NCBI GenBank assembly: GCA_017467405.1
Contig: JAFTSH010000001.1
Coordinates: forward strand, 727,542 to 791,541
Source: Clostridia bacterium
GTDB lineage: Bacteria > Bacillota > Clostridia > Oscillospirales > Acutalibacteraceae
Length of the DNA: 64,000 bases
Reading direction: 5' to 3'
In this document: positions 8,685 through 17,706 of the stretch, one piece after another
Layout: every line of letters starts with the position of its first letter
How positions within the stretch are numbered: position 1 is the first letter of the stretch
Notes under the pieces: model-generated
Databases searched by the model: none
What the model saw: the letters and a program-made list of their open reading frames with translations, nothing else
What the model was told of the DNA's origin: nothing
Program-made: the position numbers and the translations under genes

Positions 8685-9656
8685 ATGAAAAACAAAAGAT
8701 TCGCAAAATTACTTTCGGCAGTCTTTGCCGCTACGATCGGAATAGCAATACTTGGGGGATGCGTGGCTGAATCCGAGAACGCCAAACAACCTAGTGAGAG
8801 CACAACGATTACTGCGGGTATCGCAGGGGGAAAGCTTCTTATAAGTGTTAATCCCGAAATTGAGATTGAATATGATAAAAAGGGCGTTGTTGTTGAGATC
8901 GAAGGTGTCAACGATGACGGCAAAGAAATAGTTGCAAAATATTCGGATTTTGACGGTAAGGACTGCGAGACGGTTGTTAACGAAATAGTTAAACTGATTT
9001 ACGATGCCGGTTACTTTGACACCACGGTAGCAGGAAATACCAGAAACATCGTTGTTAAGCTGGAGGAAGGCTCTTACTATCCCGAGGATAAATTCTTGGA
9101 AAACGTGGCACAGGGAGTACGCGATACAGTTCAGAAGCTCGAGATAGACTCCAAGCCTATGCTTGTTGAAGATACCGACTACAACCAAAACGGATATATC
9201 GGTCTCGATGAAGCAAAAGAAATCGTTCTTGCACAGGTGGGACTTGACGAGGCATCCTTTGTCGATAAGGAATATGAGCTTGACGACGGAAGATATGAGT
9301 TTGAGTTCACTGCAAACGGAGTAGAATACGAGTATGAGGTTGATGCACGCTCCGGCAAGGTGCTCGAAGCAGATAAAGAGCGCAACGACGATTGGGATGA
9401 TAACGATAACGATGACGATGATAGAAACAAGACGAATAATACCGTGAGTTCTGCTGAGTACATCGGAATGGAAAAGGCTAAGAAGATCGCATTCGACAAC
9501 GTTGGTATTAAAGAAACCGATGCAAAGGATCGTGACTATGACCTTGATGACGGTGTCTACGAAATAAATTTCAACTACGGCGGCCGTGAATATGAGTTTG
9601 ATATCAATGCCCGCACGGGAAAGATCATCAAGAAAGAAAGCGAAAAAGAAGACTGA
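8685..9656 (+). CDS. Lipoprotein with RsgI-like middle domain and two PepSY domains
   Basis: A 323-aa secreted lipoprotein: basic start, hydrophobic stretch and lipobox LGGC (Cys at about residue 26). Residues 45-125 (VNPEIEIEYDKKGVVVEIEG...DGKDCETVVNEIVKLIYDAGYF) resemble the middle domain of RsgI-type anti-sigma proteins. Two PepSY-like repeats follow, each starting YIG(L/M)..AK.I and ending (D/N)AR(S/T)GK(V/I), at about residues 167-228 and 260-320. An Asp-rich linker (residues 232-245) separates them and could bind cations. The role is unknown; PepSY domains often hold peptidases in check or bind small ligands at the envelope. The gene is alone between two terminators. Confidence 0.8.
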   Translation: MKNKRFAKLLSAVFAATIGIAILGGCVAESENAKQPSESTTITAGIAGGKLLISVNPEIEIEYDKKGVVVEIEGVNDDGKEIVAKYSDFDGKDCETVVNEIVKLIYDAGYFDTTVAGNTRNIVVKLEEGSYYPEDKFLENVAQGVRDTVQKLEIDSKPMLVEDTDYNQNGYIGLDEAKEIVLAQVGLDEASFVDKEYELDDGRYEFEFTANGVEYEYEVDARSGKVLEADKERNDDWDDNDNDDDDRNKTNNTVSSAEYIGMEKAKKIAFDNVGIKETDAKDRDYDLDDGVYEINFNYGGREYEFDINARTGKIIKKESEKED

Positions 9657-9670
9657 TTAAATAGCACACA

Positions 9671-9703
9671 AAAAACAGAGTCGAAACTTCGACTCTGTTT
9701 TTT
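9671..9703. terminator. Bidirectional terminator between PepSY gene and livF
   Basis: AAAAACAGAGTCGAA and TTCGACTCTGTTTTTT form a long stem with A tract on one side and T tract on the other, so it can end both converging transcripts. Confidence 0.85.
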
Positions 9704-9716
9704 GCTTTGAATTACT

Positions 9717-10427
9717 TTAACCGCCAAGATAGGCCTTCTTGATTGCATCGCTTTCAGCAAGTTCTTTTCCCGTTCCGGAGAGAGAAACTCTGCCGGACTC
9801 AAGAACGTATGCACGGTTGGCGATCTTCAGCGCCATTTCGGCGTTTTGTTCAACCAGCAAAATGGTTGTTCCGGCCTCGTGCAGCTCTTTGATAATATCA
9901 AAAATCTGTTGTACGAGGATGGGGGCAAGTCCCATTGAAGGCTCGTCAAGCATCAGAAGCTTGGGCTTGCTCATAAGAGCTCGTCCCATTGCAAGCATCT
10001 GCTGCTCACCGCCGGAAAGCGTGCCGGCAATCTGATCTTTACGGTGCTTGAGGCGGGGGAAGCGCTGGAAGACATCATCAAGGCTATCCTTGATTTCGCC
10101 CTTAGGGCGTGAATATGCGCCCATTTCAAGGTTCTCGCGTACCGTCATCTGAAGAAATACGCGGCGTCCTTCGGGAACGTGAGCAAGTCCCTTTGATGCG
10201 AGCTTGTGAGTTTCGGTGCGGGTGATGTTTTCGCCCATAAAGGTAATGCTGCCCGTTTTTGAATGAAGAATTCCCGAAAGGGTTTTGAGGGTTGTTGATT
10301 TTCCGGCACCGTTTGCACCAATCAGTGCAACGATCTCATCCTCTTCGACAGAGAAAGAAACTCCGTGAAGCGCATGGATCTGTCCGTAATAGACGTTAAG
10401 GTCTTCTGCCTGCAGCATAATTGCCAT
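9717..10427 (-). CDS. livF: Branched-chain amino acid/amide ABC transporter ATPase LivF
   Basis: A 236-aa ATPase, the LivF length. Walker A is GANGAGKST, signature LSGGEQQMLAMGRALM, Walker B KLLMLDEPSMGLAP, and the H-loop region VEQNAEMALKIANRAYVLESGRV is typical of LivF. It energises import together with LivG on the LivHM channel. The ATG shares its first base with the livG stop (TGATG), so translation is coupled. It is the last gene of livJHMGF and ends at a shared terminator. Confidence 0.95.
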   Translation of the reverse strand: MAIMLQAEDLNVYYGQIHALHGVSFSVEEDEIVALIGANGAGKSTTLKTLSGILHSKTGSITFMGENITRTETHKLASKGLAHVPEGRRVFLQMTVRENLEMGAYSRPKGEIKDSLDDVFQRFPRLKHRKDQIAGTLSGGEQQMLAMGRALMSKPKLLMLDEPSMGLAPILVQQIFDIIKELHEAGTTILLVEQNAEMALKIANRAYVLESGRVSLSGTGKELAESDAIKKAYLGG

Positions 10428-11278
10428 CAGTCCTGCGCCTCCTTTTTCTTTCCGAGATAAGCCTCGATGACGGTGGGGTTCTTCTTGATCTCATCGGGTG
10501 ATCCTTTTGCGATGATCTTACCGTAGTTAAGAACGCAAATGCCTTCGCATATACCCATAACGAGGCTCATATCGTGCTCAATCAGCATAATTGCAATATT
10601 GAAGGTGTCGCGAATACGCCTGATGTTCTCCATAAGCTCTGCGGTTTCGCTCGGGTTCATACCAGCTGCGGGCTCGTCGAGAAGAACTATGCTGGGATTT
10701 GTAGCAAGCGCACGGATGATCTCAAGGCGTCTCTGGGCACCATAGGGGAGCGAGCCTGCCTGAGCTTTGGCGAGATCTGCCATCGAGAAGAAGTCAAGCA
10801 GTTCAAGAGCGCGCTCGTTTGCGATCTTTTCAGCCTTAGAATATCCGAATCCGTGGGAAAGCGAAGAAAGGAAATTTTCCTTGACCGACATATGCATTCC
10901 GACCTTGACGTTGTCAATTACGGACATCTTGGAAAAGAGTCGGATGTTCTGGAAGGTACGTGCAATACCCATTCTGTTTACCTGTGCGGTAGTTTTGCCC
11001 GAGGTGCTGTAACCGTTAAGAAGTATATTTCCTCTGGTCGGCTTGTAAACGTTGGTGAGCAGATTAAAAACGGTCGTTTTACCTGCACCGTTAGGTCCAA
11101 TAAGACCTGCGATTTCTGTGCGTCCGATGATGATCGAAAAATCATCAACAGCAGTAAGACCGCCGAAATCGATACCGAGGTGATTTACCTCAAGAACGGG
11201 AGGTTTATGGAGATCGCGCTCGGTTACCAGCGCATTGCTGGGATAGGGGACAAGCTTTGAGGAGTTATTATTTTCCAT
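10427..11278 (-). CDS. livG: Branched-chain amino acid/amide ABC transporter ATPase LivG
   Basis: A 283-aa ATPase with Walker A GPNGAGKTT, a LivG-type insertion (TARTFQNIRLFSKMSVIDNVKVGMH), a signature region where LSGG is replaced by LPYGAQRRLEIIRAL (normal for LivG), and Walker B SIVLLDEPAAGMNP. About 25 extra residues precede the ATPase fold. It is two bases from livM upstream and overlaps livF. Confidence 0.95.
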   Translation of the reverse strand: MENNNSSKLVPYPSNALVTERDLHKPPVLEVNHLGIDFGGLTAVDDFSIIIGRTEIAGLIGPNGAGKTTVFNLLTNVYKPTRGNILLNGYSTSGKTTAQVNRMGIARTFQNIRLFSKMSVIDNVKVGMHMSVKENFLSSLSHGFGYSKAEKIANERALELLDFFSMADLAKAQAGSLPYGAQRRLEIIRALATNPSIVLLDEPAAGMNPSETAELMENIRRIRDTFNIAIMLIEHDMSLVMGICEGICVLNYGKIIAKGSPDEIKKNPTVIEAYLGKKKEAQD

Positions 11279-11280
11279 CG

Positions 11281-12330
11281 TTACTTAGCCTCCTTAACCG
11301 TTTTATCTTTGTTTTTCAGTCTGCTGATGATTTTGGGTATTGAAAGATTACCCTTAAGATCGGCAAACTTGGGGTTCGCATTCAGAATCATAATTACGAT
11401 GAGAAGCACCGAATAGAGCAGCATGCGATAGTCGCTGAACTCTCTGAGCATCTCGGGGAGAGCACGGAGGATGATTGCAGCGATGATTGAACCGCGGACG
11501 CTGCCCATACCGCCGAGCACGACGATAACGAGAATCTCAATCGACATATTATAGTCGAATTTGCTGGCTGCGGCAAACGAGTTTCCGTGTCCGTAGAGAA
11601 CACCGGCCATACCGGCAAAGAAAGCAGCAAGCACGAAAACGATGAGCTTATAATACGTTACGTTGATACCTATGCTTTCTGCAGCGATGCGATTATCGCG
11701 TATCGCCATAATACAGCGTCCGGCCTTCGACTTGCTGATATTCATCATTACGATTATAGTGACGAAGACGAGCACGATTGCATAGGGGAGAAGCTCTCCG
11801 ACATCCTTGATGTAGATACCGTACTTGTTGGTATTAAGACCGATAGCTCCGTTAAATTCAAAGTCTGCGCTTTCGACCGTCATGTTGATGTTTGTGATAG
11901 CGTTTTTTACGATCTCACCGCACGCCAAGGTAACTATGGCAAGATAGTCGCCCTTAAGACGAAGTGCGGGAAGACCTATCACAAATCCGACGGCGGCAGC
12001 GGCAAGACCGCCGAGTATCATTGCTATCGGGAGTCTGATGTAAACGCTCGGGATGACGTTCGACATAAGAACCGAAGAGATACATCCCGTAAACAGTCCT
12101 ACTGACATAAAGCAGGCGTGACCGAGCGAAAGCTCTCCCAAAAATCCGACAACGAGATTAAGCGAAACAGCGAGGACGATATAGCACGATACCGAGATAA
12201 GCATATTTGTAAGCTGTCTGCTCAGGTTGTCCGTATAGAGAAGGGAGGAAAAGATCGCGTAGATAGCAACGACTATGTAGATAGTTATGCTGTTTTTGGA
12301 GAAGAGTTTTTTCAAAACGTTGTTTTTCAT
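11281..12330 (-). CDS. livM: Branched-chain amino acid/amide ABC transporter permease LivM
   Basis: A 349-aa membrane protein with about nine hydrophobic segments. The loop GLPALRLKGDYLAIVTLACGEI is the characteristic LivM signature, and GRCIMAIRDNRIAAESIGINV is the cytoplasmic coupling loop that contacts the ATPases. The charged tail (KNKDKTVKEAK) is not conserved in the family. It lies two bases from both livH and livG. Confidence 0.95.
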   Translation of the reverse strand: MKNNVLKKLFSKNSITIYIVVAIYAIFSSLLYTDNLSRQLTNMLISVSCYIVLAVSLNLVVGFLGELSLGHACFMSVGLFTGCISSVLMSNVIPSVYIRLPIAMILGGLAAAAVGFVIGLPALRLKGDYLAIVTLACGEIVKNAITNINMTVESADFEFNGAIGLNTNKYGIYIKDVGELLPYAIVLVFVTIIVMMNISKSKAGRCIMAIRDNRIAAESIGINVTYYKLIVFVLAAFFAGMAGVLYGHGNSFAAASKFDYNMSIEILVIVVLGGMGSVRGSIIAAIILRALPEMLREFSDYRMLLYSVLLIVIMILNANPKFADLKGNLSIPKIISRLKNKDKTVKEAK

Positions 12331-12332
12331 AA

Positions 12333-13211
12333 TTACACCTTCTCCTTAATATCTTTGCCGAGAAGTCCCGTCGGCTTAATAACGAGCATAAGCACGAGAA
12401 CACCGAAGACGATTGCATCGGCCCACAGGGTAGAAATGTATGCCTGCGAGAATTTCTCGATTATACCGAGAATTATTCCGCCGAGCATTGCTCCGGGAAT
12501 TGAGCCAATGCCGCCGAAAACCGCCGCGGTAAAGGCTTTGATTCCGGGCATTGCACCTGTTGTGGGCTTAATATAAACGTAAGAAGCTCCATAGAAAATG
12601 CCGGCGATGGCAGCAAGTGCAGAGCCGATAGCAAAGGTTATGGAGATCGTTCTGTTTACACTGATACCCATAAGCTCGGCGGCATCCTTATCTTCTGAAG
12701 ATGCACGCATAGCTTTACCAAGCTTTGTGGTCTTTATAAAAAGAGTAAGGGCAATCATAATTACAGCAGTAATAACGAGTGTTGCGAGTGTAACGCCCTT
12801 TATCTGAACCCCCGCGAAAGCGAAATCGGGGAGATTGATTACCTGCGGAAAAGAAAGCTGCTCCGAACCGAAAATAAGCAGAGCGAGATTCTGAAGAAGG
12901 TAGCTCACACCGATAGCGGTGATGAGCACCGCCAAAGAAGGAGATTTTCTGAGAGGCTTGTATGCAAGGAATTCAATCAGAATTCCAAGTGCGGCACAGA
13001 TAACCACACTGAGTATAAGTCCTACGACCGGAGGCAAGCTTGCCATCGAGACAGAAGCTATTACGGCATATGCGCCTACCATGATGACGTCGCCGTGAGC
13101 AAAGTTCAGCATCTTGGCAATACCGTAAACCATGGTATAACCAAGAGCAATAAGTGCGTAAATGCTGCCCAGACTCAGGCCGTCAATCAGCGTCTGTATG
13201 AAGGTTGTCAT
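12333..13211 (-). CDS. livH: Branched-chain amino acid/amide ABC transporter permease LivH
   Basis: A 292-aa permease. The opening LIDGLSLGSIYALIALGYTMVYGIAKMLNFAHGD is diagnostic for LivH, and GKAMRASSEDKDAAELMGISV is the coupling loop. It pairs with LivM to form the channel. A strong hairpin sits in the 94-bp gap between livJ and this gene. Confidence 0.95.
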   Translation of the reverse strand: MTTFIQTLIDGLSLGSIYALIALGYTMVYGIAKMLNFAHGDVIMVGAYAVIASVSMASLPPVVGLILSVVICAALGILIEFLAYKPLRKSPSLAVLITAIGVSYLLQNLALLIFGSEQLSFPQVINLPDFAFAGVQIKGVTLATLVITAVIMIALTLFIKTTKLGKAMRASSEDKDAAELMGISVNRTISITFAIGSALAAIAGIFYGASYVYIKPTTGAMPGIKAFTAAVFGGIGSIPGAMLGGIILGIIEKFSQAYISTLWADAIVFGVLVLMLVIKPTGLLGKDIKEKV

Positions 13212-13241
13212 AACAGAACCGTCCTTTAATAAGATAATAAA

Positions 13242-13278
13242 CTCCCGATGGGGATGAGGAGTTCAGCCCCATCGGGAG
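13242..13278 (-). terminator. Intercistronic hairpin between livJ and livH
   Basis: CTCCCGATGGGG and CCCCATCGGGAG are perfect 12-bp complements around a 13-nt loop. On the minus strand only a weak T-rich tract follows, so it probably lets part of the transcripts through and protects livJ mRNA, giving more binding protein than permease, as known in other binding-protein operons. Confidence 0.7.
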
Positions 13279-13305
13279 AAAACAAAAGCAATATTACAGG
13301 TTTTA

Positions 13306-14496
13306 TTACTTCTCAGAGGTGTAAAGGGAAGCAACACCGTCGTGAATGATCATGGCCTTAGCAGCCTTGTTGGTTTCGCCGTCAGCGGTCCAGGTCATGG
13401 TTCCGGTAACACCTTTAACGGTGATCTGAGTCATAGCGGCAACCATCTTGGAGTTGAAATCGTCATCCTCGAAGTTGTCGGGAGTGATCTCGGCCTTCTT
13501 AAGAGCCTCGACAACTGCGTAAACAGCGTCGTATCCGTCAGCAGCGAACTGGTCGGGAGTTGCATTGAAGTTCTTCTTGTAAGAATCAACGAACTTCTTA
13601 ACGTTTTCGGTGGTATCGTCAGCCGAGAACGGAGTAAGCATCATGACGTTTTCAGCATACTTGGTGTCGGAAACCTTGGTGAGAATTCCGTCAAGGCCGT
13701 CGCAACCGAACAAGGGAATGTCGGTGAGCTTGCCGTAAGCCTGAGTAAGGAAGGTCGAAGCTTCAGCAGCGTAGATGGGAATGAATACGAGCTCAGCACC
13801 CGAAGCCTTGATAGCGTTGATCTGGGTGGAGAAGTCGGTGTTGGTGCTCTTGGTAAAGGTGGTGGTCTCGACTATCTCGATTCCTCTCTTGGCGCACTGG
13901 GCTTTGAAGTTCTCGTAAAGACCGTTGCTGTAATCGAGGTCGCTCTGATAGAATACCGCAACCTTGGTAGCGAGCTTGTTATCAGCGATGTAGTCAGCAG
14001 AAACGGTACCCTGCTGAGGATCGTTGAAGCAAACGCGGAAAGCGCTGTCGTTACCGGTGATGGCGTCCTTGGCAGATGCCGAGGGGGAGAGAAGGAGGAT
14101 TTCGTCAGCGATAGCAGCAGCCGAAACAGCAGTCATCTCGCCCGAAAGAACCGTGCCGAGGGAGATCTTCATTCCGTCGTCCATCAGCTTACCGTAAGCG
14201 GCGGTAGCGGAGTCAGGGTCACCCTGAGAATCCTGGAAATCGATGGTCAGCTTGAAGCCATTGACACCGCCGGCAGCGTTGATCTCTTCAATGGCGAGAT
14301 TTACGCCGTTCTGGACGGAAGTGCCGTAGTTGGCGTAGTCACCGGTAAGGGGGCCGATACAGCCGAGCTTAAGCTCAACAAGGCCGTCTTCGCCGGGAGT
14401 AGCGCCGCCCTCTTTGTCAGCGGTACAACCGACAAAGCAGGTGAGAACCATGGCAAGTGCCATGATCAGGCTTGCAATTCTTGCAAACTTTTTCAT
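13306..14496 (-). CDS. livJ: Branched-chain amino acid/amide ABC transporter substrate-binding lipoprotein
   Basis: A 396-aa periplasmic-binding-type protein, tethered as a lipoprotein: lysine at the N terminus, hydrophobic segment and lipobox CFVGC (Cys about residue 24). GCIGPLTGDYANYGTSVQNGVNLAIEEINAAGGVNG is the classic opening of LivJ-type receptors, and PSASAKDAITGNDSAFRVCFNDPQQG forms part of the ligand cleft. Ligands in this family are branched-chain amino acids, amides or urea; which one cannot be told. The ATG follows GAGGTAG. It is first in the operon behind a roughly 150-nt leader. Confidence 0.94.
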   Translation of the reverse strand: MKKFARIASLIMALAMVLTCFVGCTADKEGGATPGEDGLVELKLGCIGPLTGDYANYGTSVQNGVNLAIEEINAAGGVNGFKLTIDFQDSQGDPDSATAAYGKLMDDGMKISLGTVLSGEMTAVSAAAIADEILLLSPSASAKDAITGNDSAFRVCFNDPQQGTVSADYIADNKLATKVAVFYQSDLDYSNGLYENFKAQCAKRGIEIVETTTFTKSTNTDFSTQINAIKASGAELVFIPIYAAEASTFLTQAYGKLTDIPLFGCDGLDGILTKVSDTKYAENVMMLTPFSADDTTENVKKFVDSYKKNFNATPDQFAADGYDAVYAVVEALKKAEITPDNFEDDDFNSKMVAAMTQITVKGVTGTMTWTADGETNKAAKAMIIHDGVASLYTSEK

Positions 14497-14529
14497 AGTT
14501 TTCTACCTCATTTCAAAAATGTTATATCG

Positions 14530-14594
14530 AGCCTGAAAAGGCTAATAAACTACCCTTTAACCAAAAGCGGCGACCAATAGTAAGAATGAGTCGC
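14530..14594 (-). other. Leader stem-loops upstream of livJ
   Basis: In the livJ leader the minus strand can form GGCGAC/GTCGCC (within 14567-14594) and AGCC/GGCT (within 14530-14543). No T-box GGTGG element or known riboswitch core was seen. The stretch 14497-14904 otherwise holds only the two divergent promoters. Confidence 0.35.
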
Positions 14595-14649
14595 CTTTAG
14601 GAAGATAAAAGCAAACATATGTCGAATTTATCCCTTATAACTTTTTACG

Positions 14650-14678
14650 ATTTTATCATGGCAAAGCGCTTTTGTCAA
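14650..14678 (-). promoter_or_regulatory. SigA promoter of the liv operon
   Basis: On the minus strand TTGACA (14673-14678) and TAAAAT (14650-14655) are separated by 17 bp. Confidence 0.75.
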
Positions 14679-14810
14679 CATAATTTCTTTATTTTATATT
14701 TTAATGTATATGGTCACGGTTTGTGTCGCTCTGTTCGGATAACAAACGAAAGAGGTTTTGATAAGTTTTTGTCATTTTCTGTGCGGTCGTTTAACTAAGT
14801 TTGTTTAAAT

Positions 14811-14830
14811 TTTCACATATAGCTGTGAAA
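14811..14830 (+). promoter_or_regulatory. Inverted repeat abutting the rnf promoter
   Basis: TTTCACA and TGTGAAA are perfect 7-bp complements separated by six bases, ending one base before the -35 box. The position suits an activator or a roadblock repressor. The half-site order (TCACA first) is opposite to CRP/FNR and Rex sites, so the regulator is unknown. Confidence 0.5.
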
Positions 14831-14831
14831 C

Positions 14832-14860
14832 TTGACAATTCAACGAGCAAACAATATAAT
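14832..14860 (+). promoter_or_regulatory. Consensus SigA promoter of the rnf operon
   Basis: TTGACA (14832-14837) and TATAAT (14855-14860) with a 17-bp spacer, 44 bp before rnfC. Confidence 0.85.
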
Positions 14861-14904
14861 TTATCTGTAATGTTGTTATCGTTAGCTGTTGTAAAGGTGA
14901 AAAT

Positions 14905-16278
14905 ATGCGTTTCTTCAGGATAAGAGGGATACATATCCCTCACAGGAAAAATACAGCTGCTATGTCGGCGGTGCGTATGTCTCCGCCGGTTAGTGTTACT
15001 ATACCTATGTCTATGCACATAGGAGCACCTTGTTCTGCACTTGTCAGGGTTGGTGATACGGTTTCCGTCGGTGATGTCATTGCGCAACCGGGCGGTTACG
15101 TCAGTGCGCCTATTCATGCGAGTATATCCGGAAAGATAAAGGCAATCGGTGATTTTCTCCTTTCCAACGGGAACACCGTGCCTGCCGTAACCATTGAATC
15201 CGACGGAGAAATGCGGCTGAGCGAAAAGATATTACCGCCCGACGTTAATGACTATGAATCGTTTATTGAGGCTGTAAAGCAGAGCGGTGCAGTCGGACTC
15301 GGAGGAGCAGGATTCCCGACCTTTGTCAAGCTTTCGGTTAAGGATCTTGACAGTATCAAAACGGTTGTAATAAACGGGGCTGAATGTGAGCCGTATATTA
15401 CGAGTGATACCAGGACCATGCTTGACCGTTCTGACGATATTCGTTTCGGAATAGAGCTTCTCGAGAAATATTTAGGTGTAAAGAGAATAATTATCGGTAT
15501 CGAAAACAACAAGCGCGAGTGTGTTGATGAGATGAAACGCATCAATTCGGATGATCCGACCGTTTCGGTTGTCGCACTTCCCGCGAGTTATCCTCAAGGA
15601 GGAGAAAAGGTTCTTATACATAACACCGTAGGAGTTATAGTTCCCGAGGGAAAATTGCCCATTGACGTCGGTGTAATTGTTCTTAATTGCACGACTCTTG
15701 CGTTTATCGCAGCGTATATACGTACGGGAATACCTCTGGTTGAAAAATGCGTAACCGTTGACGGCTCGGCGGTAAAGGAGCCTAAAAACGTAATTGTGCC
15801 GATCGGAACGTCGATAGGTGACGTTTTTGATTTTGCGGGTGGATTTATCGAAGAGCCGAACAAGATACTTTACGGTGGCCCTATGATGGGAATTTCTGTT
15901 CCGAGTCTTTCGGATCCCGTTCTTAAAAACACGAACGCGCTAATTGCGTTTAATAAAAAGGATTCCGTTCTTCAGAAAACAACCCCGTGTATTCGTTGCG
16001 GAAGCTGCGTTTCTCATTGTCCGTTACATCTTGATCCGCGGGCAATCAGTAAGGCGGTTGAGGCCGAATCGACCGAAAAGCTTGAGAAGCTTAAGGTTAA
16101 TATTTGTATGGAATGCGGATGCTGTTCATACGCTTGTCCTGCCGTGCAGCCGCTCGTGCAGCGCAACAGACTCGCAAAGGCCATGTTGAGAGCTAAGCAA
16201 GCCAAGCAGGCTGAGATTAAAAAGAAAATTCAGGACGAATCGGATAGTACGGGTAAGGAGAGTGAGAGCGATGACTGA
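14905..16278 (+). CDS. rnfC: Rnf complex subunit RnfC, NADH-side iron-sulfur/flavoprotein
   Basis: A 457-aa peripheral subunit of the ion-translocating ferredoxin:NAD+ oxidoreductase. GLGGAGFPTFVKL and INGAECEPYITSD are the NADH/FMN-binding motifs shared with complex I NuoF. Two 4Fe-4S sites follow: CIRCGSCVSHCP (about residues 361-372) and CMECGCCSYACP (about 401-412). The N-terminal IPHRKN stretch is a shortened form of the usual HPPH/K start. The tail is Lys- and Glu-rich. An AAGGTG site precedes the ATG. It is first of rnfCDGEAB. Confidence 0.95.
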   Translation: MRFFRIRGIHIPHRKNTAAMSAVRMSPPVSVTIPMSMHIGAPCSALVRVGDTVSVGDVIAQPGGYVSAPIHASISGKIKAIGDFLLSNGNTVPAVTIESDGEMRLSEKILPPDVNDYESFIEAVKQSGAVGLGGAGFPTFVKLSVKDLDSIKTVVINGAECEPYITSDTRTMLDRSDDIRFGIELLEKYLGVKRIIIGIENNKRECVDEMKRINSDDPTVSVVALPASYPQGGEKVLIHNTVGVIVPEGKLPIDVGVIVLNCTTLAFIAAYIRTGIPLVEKCVTVDGSAVKEPKNVIVPIGTSIGDVFDFAGGFIEEPNKILYGGPMMGISVPSLSDPVLKNTNALIAFNKKDSVLQKTTPCIRCGSCVSHCPLHLDPRAISKAVEAESTEKLEKLKVNICMECGCCSYACPAVQPLVQRNRLAKAMLRAKQAKQAEIKKKIQDESDSTGKESESDD

Positions 16279-17176
16279 TCTTATGACCGTTTCTCCTTCG
16301 CCTCATATCAGAAGCGGACGCAGAACAACGCATATTATGCTTGACGTATGTATTGCGTTGCTTCCGTCTCTTGCCGTGGCGTGCTTTATGTTCGGTATGC
16401 GTGCACTTCTCGTTACCGCTGTGTGCGTGGTTGCCTGTATTGTTTCCGAGTTGGTATTTGAGCTTGTAACCAAAAGACCCGTCACCATTGGTGATCTTTC
16501 TGCGGTAGTTACCGGCCTCCTGATCGGTTTTAATCTTCCCGTTGATATCCCGCTTTGGCAGGCTGTTGTCGGTTGTATCGTGGCAATCGTGATAGTAAAG
16601 CAGCTTTTCGGCGGAATAGGTTGCAACTTTGCAAATCCCGCCATTACCGCGAGAATCGTTATGACCATTGCGTTTAGCGATACGATGACCGCGTTTACCC
16701 ATAACGTTGATGCCGTTTCGGGTGCAACTCCGCTTGCGTCAGGTACAGCCGATTACGTCGATCTGTTTTTGGGCAGATGCGGCGGTGTCCTCGGTGAAAC
16801 CTGCAAGGCTGCGCTTATACTCGGCGGCTTATATCTGATCTTCAGGAGAGTTATCACTTGGCATATACCGGTTGCATATATCGGTACGGTTTTTGTCTTT
16901 TCTTGGCTCGTCGGCGAGGATCCCGTATATCAGATTCTTTCAGGCGGATTGATGCTCGGTGCTGTTTTTATGGCAACCGACTATTCAACGTCGCCCAATA
17001 ACCCGTGGGGAAAAATCATTTTCGGAATCGGCTGCGGACTTATTACTGCGGTTATTAGACTTTTCGGCAGCTATCACGAGGGTGTTTCGTTCGCCATACT
17101 TCTTATGAATATTCTTTGCCCCTACATCGACGGATGGACAGCTAAAAGGCCGCTCGGAGGTGTAAAGGAAAAATGA
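16271..17176 (+). CDS. rnfD: Rnf complex subunit RnfD
   Basis: A 301-aa membrane subunit with about nine hydrophobic segments. VDAVSGATPLASGTADYVD holds the SGAT motif whose Thr is the covalent FMN attachment site in this family, and DYSTSPNNPWGKIIFGIGCG is the conserved late loop. The ATG at 16271 overlaps rnfC by 8 bp and has AAGGAG 10 bp upstream; a GTG at 16262 is too close to that site. Confidence 0.95.
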   Translation: MTDLMTVSPSPHIRSGRRTTHIMLDVCIALLPSLAVACFMFGMRALLVTAVCVVACIVSELVFELVTKRPVTIGDLSAVVTGLLIGFNLPVDIPLWQAVVGCIVAIVIVKQLFGGIGCNFANPAITARIVMTIAFSDTMTAFTHNVDAVSGATPLASGTADYVDLFLGRCGGVLGETCKAALILGGLYLIFRRVITWHIPVAYIGTVFVFSWLVGEDPVYQILSGGLMLGAVFMATDYSTSPNNPWGKIIFGIGCGLITAVIRLFGSYHEGVSFAILLMNILCPYIDGWTAKRPLGGVKEK

Positions 17177-17706
17177 AAAATCCTTTTGTAAATAGCGTCG
17201 TGGTGCTTACTTCAATTTGTCTCATAGCCTCTGTCGTTTTAGCCGTTACGAATATGGTGACGGCACCCGTTATCGATGCGGCGCAAGAGGATGCGACCGC
17301 TCAGGCAATGAAAAGAGTACTTCCTGAAGCAAAGTCGTTCGTTGAAGTAATGCCCGACGGAGCAGCAGAAACAGTTAAGTCTGTCAATAAAGATACCGGC
17401 GGAAAGGGATACGTTGTCACTTTGTCAACTAAGTCTCAGTACAGCAAGAGCGATATGCAGATCGCAGTAGGTGTTTCTGCCGACGGAAAGATCGTCGATA
17501 TCGAAATAACGAATTATGCCGAAACGAAGGACTTCGGAGAAGAATATCCGAAAGATTATATCGGCAAAGATGCGGATACACTGTCTTCTGTTGATAACGT
17601 AGCCGGTGTTACGTTTTCTTCGTCGGTGTTTAAGGATGCTCTGAATGACGCGTTAGAGGCATATACACTTGTCAGCGGAGAGGAGGAACGGGACGAAAAT
17701 GAGTAA
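17173..17706 (+). CDS. rnfG: Rnf complex subunit RnfG
   Basis: A 177-aa subunit with one N-terminal membrane helix and an outward FMN-binding domain. The expected flavinylation motif (SGATxS/T) is present in an altered form, VAGVTFSS at about residues 147-154, with the acceptor Thr kept. ETKDFGEEY matches the conserved ETPG-like loop but lacks the usual GxG. It overlaps rnfD by 4 bp (ATGA) and rnfE by 8 bp. Confidence 0.9.
   Translation: MKNPFVNSVVVLTSICLIASVVLAVTNMVTAPVIDAAQEDATAQAMKRVLPEAKSFVEVMPDGAAETVKSVNKDTGGKGYVVTLSTKSQYSKSDMQIAVGVSADGKIVDIEITNYAETKDFGEEYPKDYIGKDADTLSSVDNVAGVTFSSSVFKDALNDALEAYTLVSGEEERDENE

Noticed and set aside
13342..14580. Plus-strand open frame of 412 codons opposite livJ
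   Set aside because: Composition is an artefact of the GC-skewed livJ codons; livJ has a lipobox and conserved ligand motifs.
14811..14830. Rex or CRP/FNR operator at rnf
   Set aside because: The half-sites are in the opposite order from both consensus sites; kept only as an unassigned dyad.
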